A DNA stretch of 64,000 nucleotides from Kribbella sandramycini (GTDB taxonomy: Bacteria > Actinomycetota > Actinomycetes > Propionibacteriales > Kribbellaceae): the NCBI RefSeq assembly GCF_013131805.1, contig NZ_JABJRC010000010.1, positions 1-64,000 of the forward strand. Direction: 5' to 3'. Made by a program: the position numbers and the translations under genes. Positions 33,402 through 41,488 of this stretch are shown one piece after another (the stretch's first letter is position 1; every line of letters begins with the position of its first letter). The notes under the pieces are model-generated. The model did no database searches. It was given only the letters and a program-made list of their open reading frames with translations, and was not told where the DNA came from.

Positions 33402-34393
33402 TGAGTGACGAGCAGCTGCGCAGTGCGCTCGAGTACGACCTGGAGCCGTTCGCGCCGAACGCCGGCGAGCTGATGCGGCGCGGGAAGCGGCTGGCCTGGG
33501 TCCGTCGCGGGCTGGCCGCCGCGGGTGTGACGGCCCTCGCCGGAACGGTGGCCACCGTATCCGCCGCGGTCGGGGGGCCTGCCCCCGTGAAGAACCTGTT
33601 CGCCGGGGCCCCGAAGCCTCCGGCGGTCGTCGTGCCAACCGACACCCCGAAGCCGTCGGTCGACCCGAGCTGCCTGCCGGCCAAGCCGAAGCTGCCCAAG
33701 GTGGTTGTGAAGGTCGACAAGACCATCGACCCGAACCAGCAGCCGACGGTTCCGGCGGTACCGAAGCCCGACGTGCCGCAGCCCGAGCTGCCGAAGCCGA
33801 GTGTCGAGCAGCCGAAGCTGCCGGCCAAGCCGTCCGTGCCGACGGCCAAGCCGTCGCTGCCGAACGTGCCGACCGCGAAGCCGAGCTTCCCGACGACCAA
33901 GCCGTCGTTCCCGAACCCGTCGGTGCCGACCGCCAAGCCGTCGCTGCCGGGTAAGCCGAGCCTGCCGACGACGAAGCCGTCGCTGCCCGGTAAGCCCTCG
34001 TTGCCGACCGCGAAGCCGTCGCTGCCGACGACCAAACCGTCGCTGCCGGGCAAGCCGAGCCTGCCCGCGAAGCCGACTCTGCCGGGCAAGCCGACCCTGC
34101 CCGCGCTGCCCGACTGCGTGGACGGCGTCCCGTCGGTCCCCTCGGTGCCGAAGCCGTCGGCCCCCGCGCCGAACAAGCCCTCGGTCCCGACCGCCAAGCC
34201 GTCGCTGCCCGCGAAACCCGCCGTCCCGACCGTGAAGGTCTCCGGCGGCGTCAAGGTGACGGTCGACCCGGGTAAGCAGCACAAGCCGGGGCTCCCGACC
34301 GCGAAGCCGTCCTTCCCCACCGCGAAGCCGAGCTTCCCGACGCCGAGCGTGCCGACCTCCTTCCCCACCGGCCAACCCTCCTCAGGCCGGTGA
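33401..34393 (+). CDS. Membrane protein with long K-P-S-L-P repeat region
   Basis: A 330-residue protein: a cytosolic N-terminus (1-35, starting D-E-Q-L-R-S-A-L), one membrane helix (about 38-60) and a ~250-residue repetitive tail built of K-P-S-(L/F)-P and T-A-K-P units, including about twenty near-copies between 33800 and 34390. Two cysteines (C87-region and C242-region) break the repeats. The Lys/Pro-rich rod is likely extended through the cell wall. It is coupled to the sigma factor gene upstream. Confidence 0.78.
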   Translation: MSDEQLRSALEYDLEPFAPNAGELMRRGKRLAWVRRGLAAAGVTALAGTVATVSAAVGGPAPVKNLFAGAPKPPAVVVPTDTPKPSVDPSCLPAKPKLPKVVVKVDKTIDPNQQPTVPAVPKPDVPQPELPKPSVEQPKLPAKPSVPTAKPSLPNVPTAKPSFPTTKPSFPNPSVPTAKPSLPGKPSLPTTKPSLPGKPSLPTAKPSLPTTKPSLPGKPSLPAKPTLPGKPTLPALPDCVDGVPSVPSVPKPSAPAPNKPSVPTAKPSLPAKPAVPTVKVSGGVKVTVDPGKQHKPGLPTAKPSFPTAKPSFPTPSVPTSFPTGQPSSGR

Positions 34394-34484
34394 TCCCAGG
34401 TCGCCGGTGAGGCAGGACTCGGGCGGAGATTCCCTGCCCCACCGGCGATCCCATCGTCCCCGCACCCGCCGGGGCACCCGAAAG

Positions 34485-34526
34485 AACCCCGTACCGGCAT
34501 CCTCCCCCCGCTGCCGGTACGGGGTT
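34485..34526. terminator. Bidirectional intrinsic terminator
   Basis: A perfect 15-bp stem (34485-34499 with 34512-34526) with a 12-nt loop and a T-rich 3' flank lies between the convergent Lys-Pro repeat gene and XRE regulator gene. Confidence 0.88.
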
Positions 34527-34535
34527 TCGGTTTGT

Positions 34536-35315
34536 CTAGAAGGCCCGCAGGAAGTCGGCGGTCGCCTCGTCGGCCGGGTAGAACGACTCGATCATCAGCT
34601 CGGACACCGTGACATCGAGCGGCGTGCCGAAGGTCGCGATCGTGGTCAGGAACGACAGTTGGCGGCCCTCGTGGCTGAGCTCCAGCGGTACTACGACGTC
34701 GGTCGGGCCGGGCCGGCTCGGGCGATCCGCGGCCGCATAGCCGCGCAGCTCGTCGTACAGGTCCTGGAGGTCGGGGTCGGCGGTGGCGGCGACCTGGCGC
34801 TGCAGGCTCGCGAGCGCGGCCGCGCGGACGTCGGCGAGGTTGCCGATCCGCCGGGCCAGACCGGCCGGGTGCAGGGTCAGCCGGAGTGCGTTCATCGGTG
34901 CCTTGAGCAACGATTCGTCGACGTCGGTGGTGAAGAGGCGGGCGCCGGCGTTCGCCTCGACGATGTTCCACCAGCGGTCGACGACGAGCGCCGGGTACGG
35001 CTGGTGGGCGTCGAGCAGGCGGCGCAGCGTGCTGCGGATCGCCAGCATGGCCGGCGAGTGCAGCGAGGCCTCGCTGTAGATCGGCGCGTAGCCGCCGGCC
35101 AGCAGTAACTGATTGCGATCACGCAGTGGCACGTCGAGGTGCTCGGCCAGCCGCAGCACCATCTCCTGACTGGGCCGGGACTTACCCGTCTCAACGAAGC
35201 TGACGTGCCGGGTCGACACCTCGACCCGATTCGCCAACTCCAACTGGCTAAGGCGTCGCTGCTCACGCCATGCACGCAACAGCTCACCCACTGGTCGCTG
35301 GAACGTCACCGTCAT
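34536..35315 (-). CDS. XRE-family regulator with MmyB-like sensor domain
   Basis: A 259-residue regulator. An XRE helix-turn-helix (about 9-65, with L-S-Q-L-E-L-A-N-R-V-E-V-S-T-R-H-V-S-F-V-E-T-G) is followed by the MmyB-like ligand-binding domain (about 85-255), including the typical Y-P-A-L-V-V-D-R-W-W-N-I-V-E-A-N. Members often control adjacent oxidoreductase or transport genes through a hydrophobic ligand. A TACTGT -10 box ends 6 nt before the ATG (leaderless). It is divergent from the secreted hydrolase gene, a possible target. Confidence 0.9.
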   Translation of the reverse strand: MTVTFQRPVGELLRAWREQRRLSQLELANRVEVSTRHVSFVETGKSRPSQEMVLRLAEHLDVPLRDRNQLLLAGGYAPIYSEASLHSPAMLAIRSTLRRLLDAHQPYPALVVDRWWNIVEANAGARLFTTDVDESLLKAPMNALRLTLHPAGLARRIGNLADVRAAALASLQRQVAATADPDLQDLYDELRGYAAADRPSRPGPTDVVVPLELSHEGRQLSFLTTIATFGTPLDVTVSELMIESFYPADEATADFLRAF

Positions 35316-35412
35316 CCTCCGACAGTAGCCGCCCGCGCACGGGCGGCGAGCTTCGTGGGTCGGTAAGAAAATGACGGACAGTAAAAGGCGCTGAGTGAGC
35401 CCGGTCACGTCG

Positions 35413-35418
35413 TAGGTT
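35413..35418 (+). promoter_or_regulatory. -10 box of a leaderless promoter (secreted hydrolase)
   Basis: TAGGTT ends 7 nt before the ATG at 35426, so the transcript likely begins at the start codon. The -35 region is poorly conserved, which would fit activator dependence. Confidence 0.45.
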
Positions 35419-35425
35419 GCCGACC

Positions 35426-36844
35426 ATGTGGAAAAAGCTGAGTGGGGTGGGGGTTGTCGGCGTCCTGCTCGCGGCAGCCGTGCCGGGGGGTGCGGCGGTC
35501 GCGACCGGGCCGAAGTGGGACAAGTGCACGCCGGAAGGTATCGAGCTGTGCACCACGCTGAAGGTGCCGCTGGACTGGTCGAAGCCGTCCGGCCCGACGA
35601 CGAACGTGTTCGTCGTCAAGGTGCCCGCGCGAGACCAGTCGAAGAAGCGTGGCGCGATCGTGTTCAACCCCGGTGGGCCGGGCGGCGCGGGCGGCTCGAT
35701 CTACGCCGCCGGGATGGCCGATCAGGTGATGGGCCCGCTGCGGGACAAGTACGACCTGGTGAGCTTCGACCCGCGGGGGACGGGCGCGAGCAGCCAGCTC
35801 GACTGCGGGCCGGTGTTGCGTCCCGGCGTACCGGTGTTCCCGAAGAACAAGGCCGAGTACGACCGGATGGTCGCGTCCAGCCGGGCGACCGGGCAGGCCT
35901 GCCTGAAGAAGCACGGCAACCTGATGCGCAACCTGGACACCCGGACGGCGGCGCGCGACATCGACGCGATCCGGGCCGCGCTGGGCGAGCGCAAGCTGAG
36001 CTTCTTCGGGATGTCGTACGGCTCGTTCATGGGCACGGTCTACGCGCAGCTGTTCCCGCAGCGCGTCGACCGGATGCTGCTCGACGGGATCGTCGACCAC
36101 TCGCAGGGCTCGCAGCGCTTCATGCTCGAAGAGGCCAAGGAGATGGAGAGCGAGTTCAACGCTTTCATCAAGTGGTGCGCCACCGACAAGGCCTGTGAGC
36201 TGCACGGGCAGAACGTCGGCAAGCTGTGGGACGACACCGTTCGCAAGGCCGACAAGACGCCGCTACCCGGCGGGTCGATCCCGGTCACCGGCGACGTGAT
36301 GCGGATGGCGCTGCCCGCGCTGCTGCCGAAGATCGTCGACTTCGGCGCCGACTGGACCAACCTTGCCGGCGCGCTCGCCAAGGCGGCCAAGGGCGACGGC
36401 TCCGGCTTCTACTCCAGCTACATCGGGTATGCCGAGACCGCTTACGCCGCCGTCTCCTGTATGGACCTCCCCGGCGAGCTGAAGGGGTACGCCGACGCCC
36501 GCGCCCGCATCACCCTCGCACGCGCTGTGGCGCCCCGCGTGGGCGCTGCCGTCGAGGGCTGGATCATGGCGGCCGCCTGCTCCGGCTGGCCGATCCCACC
36601 GAGCAACCCGTGGGCCGCGACCCCGATCAAGAACACTCCGACGATTCTGATCGCCACCGCGACCCATGACCCGTCCACCCCGATCGCCGGGGCGCGCGGC
36701 CTGCACCGCCAGATCCGCAACAGTCATCTGCTGGTCGCCGAGGCGCACGGGCACACGGCGTACTTCAACTCCCAGTGCGCCCGCGAGGCCGTTACGGCGT
36801 ACTTCCTGGACGGCAAGCTGCCCGCGCGGCGGGCCTGCTACTGA
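35426..36844 (+). CDS. Secreted alpha/beta hydrolase (tripeptidyl aminopeptidase-like)
   Basis: A 472-residue protein with a Sec signal peptide (about 1-27). It belongs to the secreted SlpD/Tap-like serine peptidase group: oxyanion region N-P-G-G-P-G-G-A-G (about 82-90), nucleophile elbow G-M-S197-Y-G and C-terminal TAP-like domain with acid D415 (T-H-D-P) and His at 441 or 443 (A-H-G-H). It likely removes short peptides from protein N-termini outside the cell; the true substrate is not known. It is transcribed divergently from the XRE regulator gene. Confidence 0.9.
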   Translation: MWKKLSGVGVVGVLLAAAVPGGAAVATGPKWDKCTPEGIELCTTLKVPLDWSKPSGPTTNVFVVKVPARDQSKKRGAIVFNPGGPGGAGGSIYAAGMADQVMGPLRDKYDLVSFDPRGTGASSQLDCGPVLRPGVPVFPKNKAEYDRMVASSRATGQACLKKHGNLMRNLDTRTAARDIDAIRAALGERKLSFFGMSYGSFMGTVYAQLFPQRVDRMLLDGIVDHSQGSQRFMLEEAKEMESEFNAFIKWCATDKACELHGQNVGKLWDDTVRKADKTPLPGGSIPVTGDVMRMALPALLPKIVDFGADWTNLAGALAKAAKGDGSGFYSSYIGYAETAYAAVSCMDLPGELKGYADARARITLARAVAPRVGAAVEGWIMAAACSGWPIPPSNPWAATPIKNTPTILIATATHDPSTPIAGARGLHRQIRNSHLLVAEAHGHTAYFNSQCAREAVTAYFLDGKLPARRACY

Positions 36845-36858
36845 GGTGACTCCGAGCT

Positions 36859-36892
36859 CGGCGGGCGCATCCTGGGAGAGATGCACCCGCCG
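36859..36892 (+). terminator. Hairpin after the secreted hydrolase gene
   Basis: A 12-bp stem with one mismatch (36859-36870 with 36881-36892) and a 10-nt loop begins 15 bp after the stop codon. There is no U tract. Confidence 0.6.
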
Positions 36893-37068
36893 GGGCCGGT
36901 CGTTCTCCCGCCCCTCAGTGGGAGAACTCGCGGCTCGGTGAGCATCACCCATGCCCGAATGACACCGACTGAACCGCGGGACGCACCTATAGGTACCCCA
37001 CTCGAGTGAGATGCACACACTCGGAACCGGGGTGAGTCGCGGAATCTTTGCGTTACTCGAACATCGAC

Positions 37069-37100
37069 AAGGCCCCACCGGTAGCAGCCGGTGGGGCCTT
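37069..37100. terminator. Perfect bidirectional terminator
   Basis: Arms AAGGCCCCACCGG and CCGGTGGGGCCTT (13 bp) with a 6-nt loop carry A and T ends on both strands, so it can act on transcripts from either side. Confidence 0.85.
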
Positions 37101-37206
37101 GGTGGTCCACTACCGCCCGGGCACTCCCGGTGCAGCTGTGGAGGTGGAGAGCGGAACCGACGCCGATGCAGGGGTCAAGACGTCAGCTCCGCTTGTCTGT
37201 GTTGAG

Positions 37207-37524
37207 TTATCCCTTCGGGTCCACGGCCCACACGTGGGCGTGGTGGAACTCCAGGTGCTGCCGCATGGCAGCCGGAGTGCCGACCGAACCGAGGTGGTGC
37301 ATCGCGGGTACGACGACCGCCCGGACGTCGGACCGCTTCACCTCCTCGAGCAGTGCGTGGAAAGCCGCGGACTCGGCCGTGTCGCGCTCGGTGTAGACCG
37401 TGCCGAGGGTGAACCCCTCCGCGCTGGCGAAGGCGGCGAGCGAATGCGTCGCCGCGGCCAGCTCCTCCGCGCAACTGAGCGCGTCGGCCCGCACGTATCC
37501 GAGTAGCGTCGGCCGGGTGGTCAT
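37207..37524 (-). CDS. Degenerate resolvase-like domain protein
   Basis: A 105-residue protein that matches the N-terminal half of serine recombinases (L-G-Y-V-R at 8-12, later V-R-A-V-V-V-P near 67) but lacks the catalytic core: the Y-x-R-x-S serine position is D, and the conserved D-R-L-x-R is replaced by M-H-H-L-G-S. There is no DNA-binding C-terminus. It is therefore probably not an active recombinase. It overlaps the upstream 64-residue gene by 4 nt. Confidence 0.65.
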   Translation of the reverse strand: MTTRPTLLGYVRADALSCAEELAAATHSLAAFASAEGFTLGTVYTERDTAESAAFHALLEEVKRSDVRAVVVPAMHHLGSVGTPAAMRQHLEFHHAHVWAVDPKG

Positions 37525-37715
37525 CGTCCCGGACCCGCCACGGCGCCCGCGGGCACCGGCTCGCTCGTCACCCGGAGGGAGGCGAACCGGCGCCGCATGG
37601 CTTCCTCGTACTGCGCTGCCTGCTCCGCGGTGGCGGTGTGGTCCGCGATCGGGTGAGCGCCGAACCAGACCCGCACGCGGTGCTGCGGTGCGGTGTTTTC
37701 CAGCGACTCGGTCAT
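37521..37715 (-). CDS. Small hypothetical protein coupled to the resolvase-like gene
   Basis: A 64-residue soluble protein with a short beta segment (R-V-R-V-W-F-G-A-H-P-I-A-D-H) and a helix rich in Ala, Glu and Arg. AAGGA lies upstream of the ATG, and the gene overlaps the downstream resolvase-like gene by 4 nt, so the two are co-translated. I do not recognise a family. Confidence 0.6.
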   Translation of the reverse strand: MTESLENTAPQHRVRVWFGAHPIADHTATAEQAAQYEEAMRRRFASLRVTSEPVPAGAVAGPGR

Positions 37716-38002
37716 CAGCGGTCCTTCTTCGGCAGTGGTTCGATCGGCACCCCGGACGACTTTGTCCGGCGCTGAGAAAAGAACACATCACCCACCGCTA
37801 CCTGAGGAACACTTCCGCAGGGACCTTTACACAGCCTTGACGGAGAGTAGGGAATGCCTGCGAATCCCCAGGTCAGGGCGGTCTCATCGACTGCTTATCC
37901 GCCGTCGCGAATAGTCTGTCAAGAATGTTTGCACGGATTTACCAATAACGATTCGCGCAGCCGCCCGAGGATTCGAACCCGATGGAAATGTCGCCCTTCC
38001 TG

Positions 38003-39394
38003 CTAACCCTTTGCGGCCACTCGATCACGCACCGGAGCGCGTAATCCGCCGGCCGCGACGGCGACGCCGAGCACGGCCGCGACCAGTGGGACGAGCAGCC
38101 CGTTGCGGAAATCCGCGGCGGTCAACTCGTCCGCCGTCGCCAGGACGGCGGCGACCACCGCGAGCCCGAGCGCCGACCCGAACTGGAACGACGTCGTCAG
38201 GACGCCGCCGGCCAGACCCTGCTCGTGTTCGGCGACCCGTTCGGTGGCCGCGATCGTCAGCGGCCCGTAGGCCAGCGCGAACCCCAGCCCGAGCAGCAGG
38301 AACGCGGGCAGCATCGCGGCGAACGTCGTACCGAGTGGGAGGAATGTGACGTAGGCGAGGACGGCGGCGACGAAGCCGCCGAGGATCACCCGGCCGTTCC
38401 CGAAGCGGTTGACCAGCCATGGCGTCAGCGTCGGCGCCAGGACGGCGTCGATCCCGATCACCATCATCCCGAGGCCGGTGTGGAACTCCGACCAGCCGCG
38501 CAGTTCCTGCAGGTAGAGCACCGCGAGGAACTGGAAGCCCATGAACGACCCGATCAGCAGGATCGCGCCGAGGTTCGCCCGGATCAGCGGCGCGTTCCGC
38601 AGCAGCCCGAGCCGGATCAGCGGGTTGGCCACCCGCTGCTCGATCAGCACGAACACGGTGAGCAGCGCCAGACCGGCCGCGGCCGTCATCAGCGTCTGCA
38701 CGGCCGGCACCTCCGGGACGCGGGCGACGGTGGCCACCAGGAGCAGCATCGCGCCGGTCAGGGTGAACGTCCCGCCGAGGTCGAACCCGCCTCGGCGTAC
38801 GGCGCTCGGCGCGTCCTTCGGCAGCAGGACGAGCGCGGCGACCAGGATCGCGGCGCTGACGAGCACGGGTGCGAAGAAGACCCAGCGCCAGCCGATGCTG
38901 GTGAGCAGTCCGCCGGCGACCATGCCCAGGGAGAAGCCGGCGGCACCGGTCCCGGCGTACACCAGGACGGCCTTGTTGCGCTGCGGGCCCTCCGGGTAGG
39001 TCGTGGTGATGATGGACAGGCCGGCCGGCGTCATGAAGGCCGCGGCGACGCCGGTCGCGAAGCGGGCCAGGATCAGCACCCAGCCCTCCTCGGCGAGCCC
39101 GCCGAGGCCGCTGAACAGGAGGAAGACGACCAGCCAGCCGACGAACATCCGGCGCCGGCCGAGCAGGTCCGCGGCGCGGCCGCCGAGCAGCACGAACCCG
39201 CCGTAACTGAGCGCGTAGGCGCTGACGACCCACTGGAGCTGACTGGTCGGCAGCCCGAGCTCGGCCCGGATGGACGGCAGCGCCACGCCCATCATCGAGA
39301 CGTCGATGCCTTCCAGGAAGATCGCGCCGCAGAGGATCAGCAGCACGGCCCAGGCGCGGCCGGTGAGCCGCGCCTCGGTAACGGTTGTCGACAC
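38003..39394 (-). CDS. MFS drug/proton antiporter-type transporter
   Basis: A 463-residue protein with about 14 membrane helices. It has the DHA2-family pattern: M-M-G-V-A-L-P-S-I near the start of helix 1, G-G-R-A-A-D-L-L-G-R-R in loop 2-3 (about 72-82) and the antiporter motif region near helix 5. The GTG start has a GGGAG site upstream. It is divergent from an HxlR regulator gene across 67 bp, the usual layout for a repressor-controlled efflux pump. The substrate cannot be predicted. Confidence 0.88.
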   Translation of the reverse strand: MSTTVTEARLTGRAWAVLLILCGAIFLEGIDVSMMGVALPSIRAELGLPTSQLQWVVSAYALSYGGFVLLGGRAADLLGRRRMFVGWLVVFLLFSGLGGLAEEGWVLILARFATGVAAAFMTPAGLSIITTTYPEGPQRNKAVLVYAGTGAAGFSLGMVAGGLLTSIGWRWVFFAPVLVSAAILVAALVLLPKDAPSAVRRGGFDLGGTFTLTGAMLLLVATVARVPEVPAVQTLMTAAAGLALLTVFVLIEQRVANPLIRLGLLRNAPLIRANLGAILLIGSFMGFQFLAVLYLQELRGWSEFHTGLGMMVIGIDAVLAPTLTPWLVNRFGNGRVILGGFVAAVLAYVTFLPLGTTFAAMLPAFLLLGLGFALAYGPLTIAATERVAEHEQGLAGGVLTTSFQFGSALGLAVVAAVLATADELTAADFRNGLLVPLVAAVLGVAVAAGGLRAPVRDRVAAKG

Positions 39395-39412
39395 GAAAAC
39401 TCCCAGGTGGTT

Positions 39413-39454
39413 GATGGTTCTCTCTTGTAACTGACCCCATCTTCAGGAACCATC
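39413..39454. promoter_or_regulatory. Inverted repeat in the MFS/HxlR divergent promoter
   Basis: GATGGTTC (39413-39420) and GAACCATC (39447-39454) form a perfect 8-bp inverted repeat with a 26-nt centre in the 67-bp divergent spacer. It is a good candidate operator for the HxlR regulator. Confidence 0.5.
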
Positions 39455-39461
39455 TGGAAAC

Positions 39462-39893
39462 ATGGAAGAAGGCACTTTGGGAGAACCGGGTTACTGCTGC
39501 GATACCTCCGACGCCTTCCAGTGGGACAGTCGCGAGGACTGCGACGTCCGCCAGATCCTGGATCGGATCGCCGACAAGTGGTCGCTGCTCGTGATCGCGC
39601 TGCTCGACGACCGCTCGATGCGGTTCACCGAGCTGAAGAAGACCATCGACGGGATCAGCCAGCGGATGCTCACCGTCACCCTGCGCCAGCTCGAGCGCGA
39701 CGGCCTCGTCAGCCGCACGGTGCACCCCGTCGTCCCGCCGCGCGTCGACTACGCGCTCACCCCGCTCGGCGTCGGCCTGCACGCCACCATCCAGTCCCTC
39801 GTCACCTGGACGGAGTCCCACCAGGCCGAGATCGCCGGCGCCCGCGCCCGCTACGACGCCGCTACCGCCGCTACTGCCTCGCCGGTCGAGTGA
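39462..39893 (+). CDS. HxlR-family transcriptional regulator
   Basis: A 143-residue winged-helix regulator. The core (about 28-115) has the HxlR signature I-A-D-K-W-S-L-L-V-I-A-L-L, F-T-E-L-K-K-T-I-D-G-I-S-Q-R-M-L-T-V-T-L-R and V-P-P-R-V-D-Y-A-L-T-P-L-G. Cysteines at about 12, 13 and 27 precede the domain; C27 sits where redox- or electrophile-sensing HxlR proteins often carry their reactive cysteine. It likely represses the divergent MFS pump. Its 3' end overlaps the convergent MFS gene by 23 bp. Confidence 0.92.
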   Translation: MEEGTLGEPGYCCDTSDAFQWDSREDCDVRQILDRIADKWSLLVIALLDDRSMRFTELKKTIDGISQRMLTVTLRQLERDGLVSRTVHPVVPPRVDYALTPLGVGLHATIQSLVTWTESHQAEIAGARARYDAATAATASPVE

Positions 39894-41070
39894 ACGCCGC
39901 GGGGTGACCTGGCACGACGGTCGCCGTCACCAGCGCCGCCAGGACGGCGAATGCGGCCAAGCCATTCAGGGTCGCGGGTAGTCCGGCTGCGGTGGTGATC
40001 GCCGGGGCGACGAGCGCGCCGATCAGTAGCGCGAGTGAATCGGCGGCGAAGAACAGCGCCCCGATCCGGCCGAGCATCTCTTGGGGAGCGGTGCGCTGGA
40101 TCGCGGTCTCCGCGGTGATCAGCAGGATGCTTCCCGGCAGCCCGATCAGCACGGCCGCCGCGATCGCCGTCCGCAGGTCGGGTGCGTTGACGAGCGCGAA
40201 GAAGGCGCCGGCGGTGGCCAGCTGTGTAGTGACCAAGAGGCCGCGAATCCCCAACCAGGTCTGGGCTTTCGCGCTCAGGCCGGCGCCGATCAGGTAACCG
40301 GCGCCGAGCCCCGCGACCAGATAGCCGAGCGCGGACGCCGGTGCGCCGAGCCGATCGACCGTCAACGGAACGAGCAGCGCCGTCAGCCCGGCGTTCGCCG
40401 TCAGGAAGAGCGTCTGACCGAACAGCAGACCGCGCAGAGCGCGATGCCGAGCCGTGTAGGCGAAGCCGGCGCGGGCGCTACTGGGCAACTCCAGGGTGCC
40501 GGCCTGGCGGCGTACGCGGATGGTGGAAATGATTGCTGCCGACAACAAATAGCTCGCGATATCCAGCCACAGCACGGCAATCAGACCCGGTCCGGCCAGC
40601 AGCAGCGCGCCGAGCACCGGCGCCGTCAGCCGGATCGTACTCGCGGTCAGCGCCGTGATCGCGTTGGCGGCCGCGAGCTCGTCGCCCGTGCCAACCACCG
40701 CCGGCATCAACGCCCGCACCGCCGGCCGAAACACCGTCGTCGCCGCACTCTCGATCAGAATCGCCACGTAAATCAGCCAGATCCGCTCCGCATCGGCGAA
40801 CAACAGCAGGGCCACTGCCGCCGCACTCACCAGATCCGCCACCCACATCGCCCGCCGCAGATCCCACCGATCCAGCCAAGCCCCCGCCCAAGGCCCCAAC
40901 ACCAACGGCGGCACCGCCTCCAAAGCCAACGCCAGCCCCGTCAACACCGCCGACCCACTCAACTGGAACACGTACACCGGCACCGCAATCACCAACAGCC
41001 AAGACCCAACCCCCGAAACCCCACCACTAACCCAAACCCGCCAAAACTCCCGATTCCCCAACACCCCCAT
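39871..41070 (-). CDS. MFS transporter (MFS_3/enterobactin exporter type)
   Basis: A 399-residue protein with 10-12 membrane helices of the MFS_3 group (N-R-E-F-W-R-V-W-V-S-G-G-V-S near the start; V-F-R-P-A-V-R-A-L-M-P near 110). I chose the ATG at 41070; the ORF is open to 41160 but the extra part is low in family character. Its 5' third is very C-rich on the forward strand (G-rich in coding sense). The substrate is unknown. Confidence 0.82.
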   Translation of the reverse strand: MGVLGNREFWRVWVSGGVSGVGSWLLVIAVPVYVFQLSGSAVLTGLALALEAVPPLVLGPWAGAWLDRWDLRRAMWVADLVSAAAVALLLFADAERIWLIYVAILIESAATTVFRPAVRALMPAVVGTGDELAAANAITALTASTIRLTAPVLGALLLAGPGLIAVLWLDIASYLLSAAIISTIRVRRQAGTLELPSSARAGFAYTARHRALRGLLFGQTLFLTANAGLTALLVPLTVDRLGAPASALGYLVAGLGAGYLIGAGLSAKAQTWLGIRGLLVTTQLATAGAFFALVNAPDLRTAIAAAVLIGLPGSILLITAETAIQRTAPQEMLGRIGALFFAADSLALLIGALVAPAITTAAGLPATLNGLAAFAVLAALVTATVVPGHPAAFTRPARQ

Positions 41071-41159
41071 ACCCCGAAAAGTACCCCCCACAAAGCCCAC
41101 AACCACCAGCGCCCACCACCTCCCACGAGCACCCCTCGCCCACCCCGTCACCGCCCCCA

Positions 41160-41212
41160 CCCCGCGCTCCCGCTCCCGCGCTCCCGCTCCCGCTCCCGCT
41201 CCCGCGCTCCTT
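41160..41212. repeat. GCTCCC short tandem repeat
   Basis: About eight units of GCTCCC occur with interspersed CGC insertions. Such arrays expand and contract by slippage. It lies upstream of both neighbouring start codons and could vary their expression. Confidence 0.7.
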
Positions 41213-41476
41213 CAGTTGCCGCCCTCCACCTCGGCAGGCCTCCGCCAACCGACAGCCATCCGCCACCTGCCATCGACCGCGCTCCGCTCGGCCGCTCGCC
41301 AGCCCACCCCGCCGCCCGCCGCCGCTCGGCTGCGTCCGCCAGCGGCGCCACGCCGCCGGTCACCTGCGCTGCCCGCCGCGGGTCGTGTGCCCAGCTCACC
41401 GGACTGCCGACGTCCGGAGTCGCAGGGCGTCGTACTGCTGGCGGAAATGCGATCGAGGGTGGGCCTGGGGGCGGTT

Positions 41477-41482
41477 TAGGGT
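41477..41482 (+). promoter_or_regulatory. -10 box of a leaderless promoter (GNAT gene)
   Basis: TAGGGT ends 6 nt before the ATG at 41489, and no Shine-Dalgarno sequence is present in between. Confidence 0.45.
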
Positions 41483-41488
41483 CGGGGT

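Larger units (their letters stand above)
36845..37206. other. Intergenic region with two hairpins
   Basis: This 362-bp gap between the convergent hydrolase and resolvase-like genes holds no convincing gene. Two hairpins (listed separately at 36859 and 37069) bracket it. A short low-GC stretch near 36950-37060 carries no recognised motif. Confidence 0.6.
41071..41488. other. Intergenic region with hexanucleotide repeat
   Basis: This 418-bp gap between divergent genes shows no convincing gene. Bases from about 41160 to 41212 are an imperfect tandem array of CGCTCC/GCTCCC units. The remainder is C-rich. A TAGGGT -10 box for the GNAT gene lies at 41477-41482. Confidence 0.6.

Noticed and set aside
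37966..38000. A tRNA T-arm-like sequence (GGTTCGAATCC on the minus strand)
   Set aside because: The flanking bases do not form a proper T stem and no acceptor, D or anticodon arms are present. It may be chance or a decayed attachment site; evidence is too weak.
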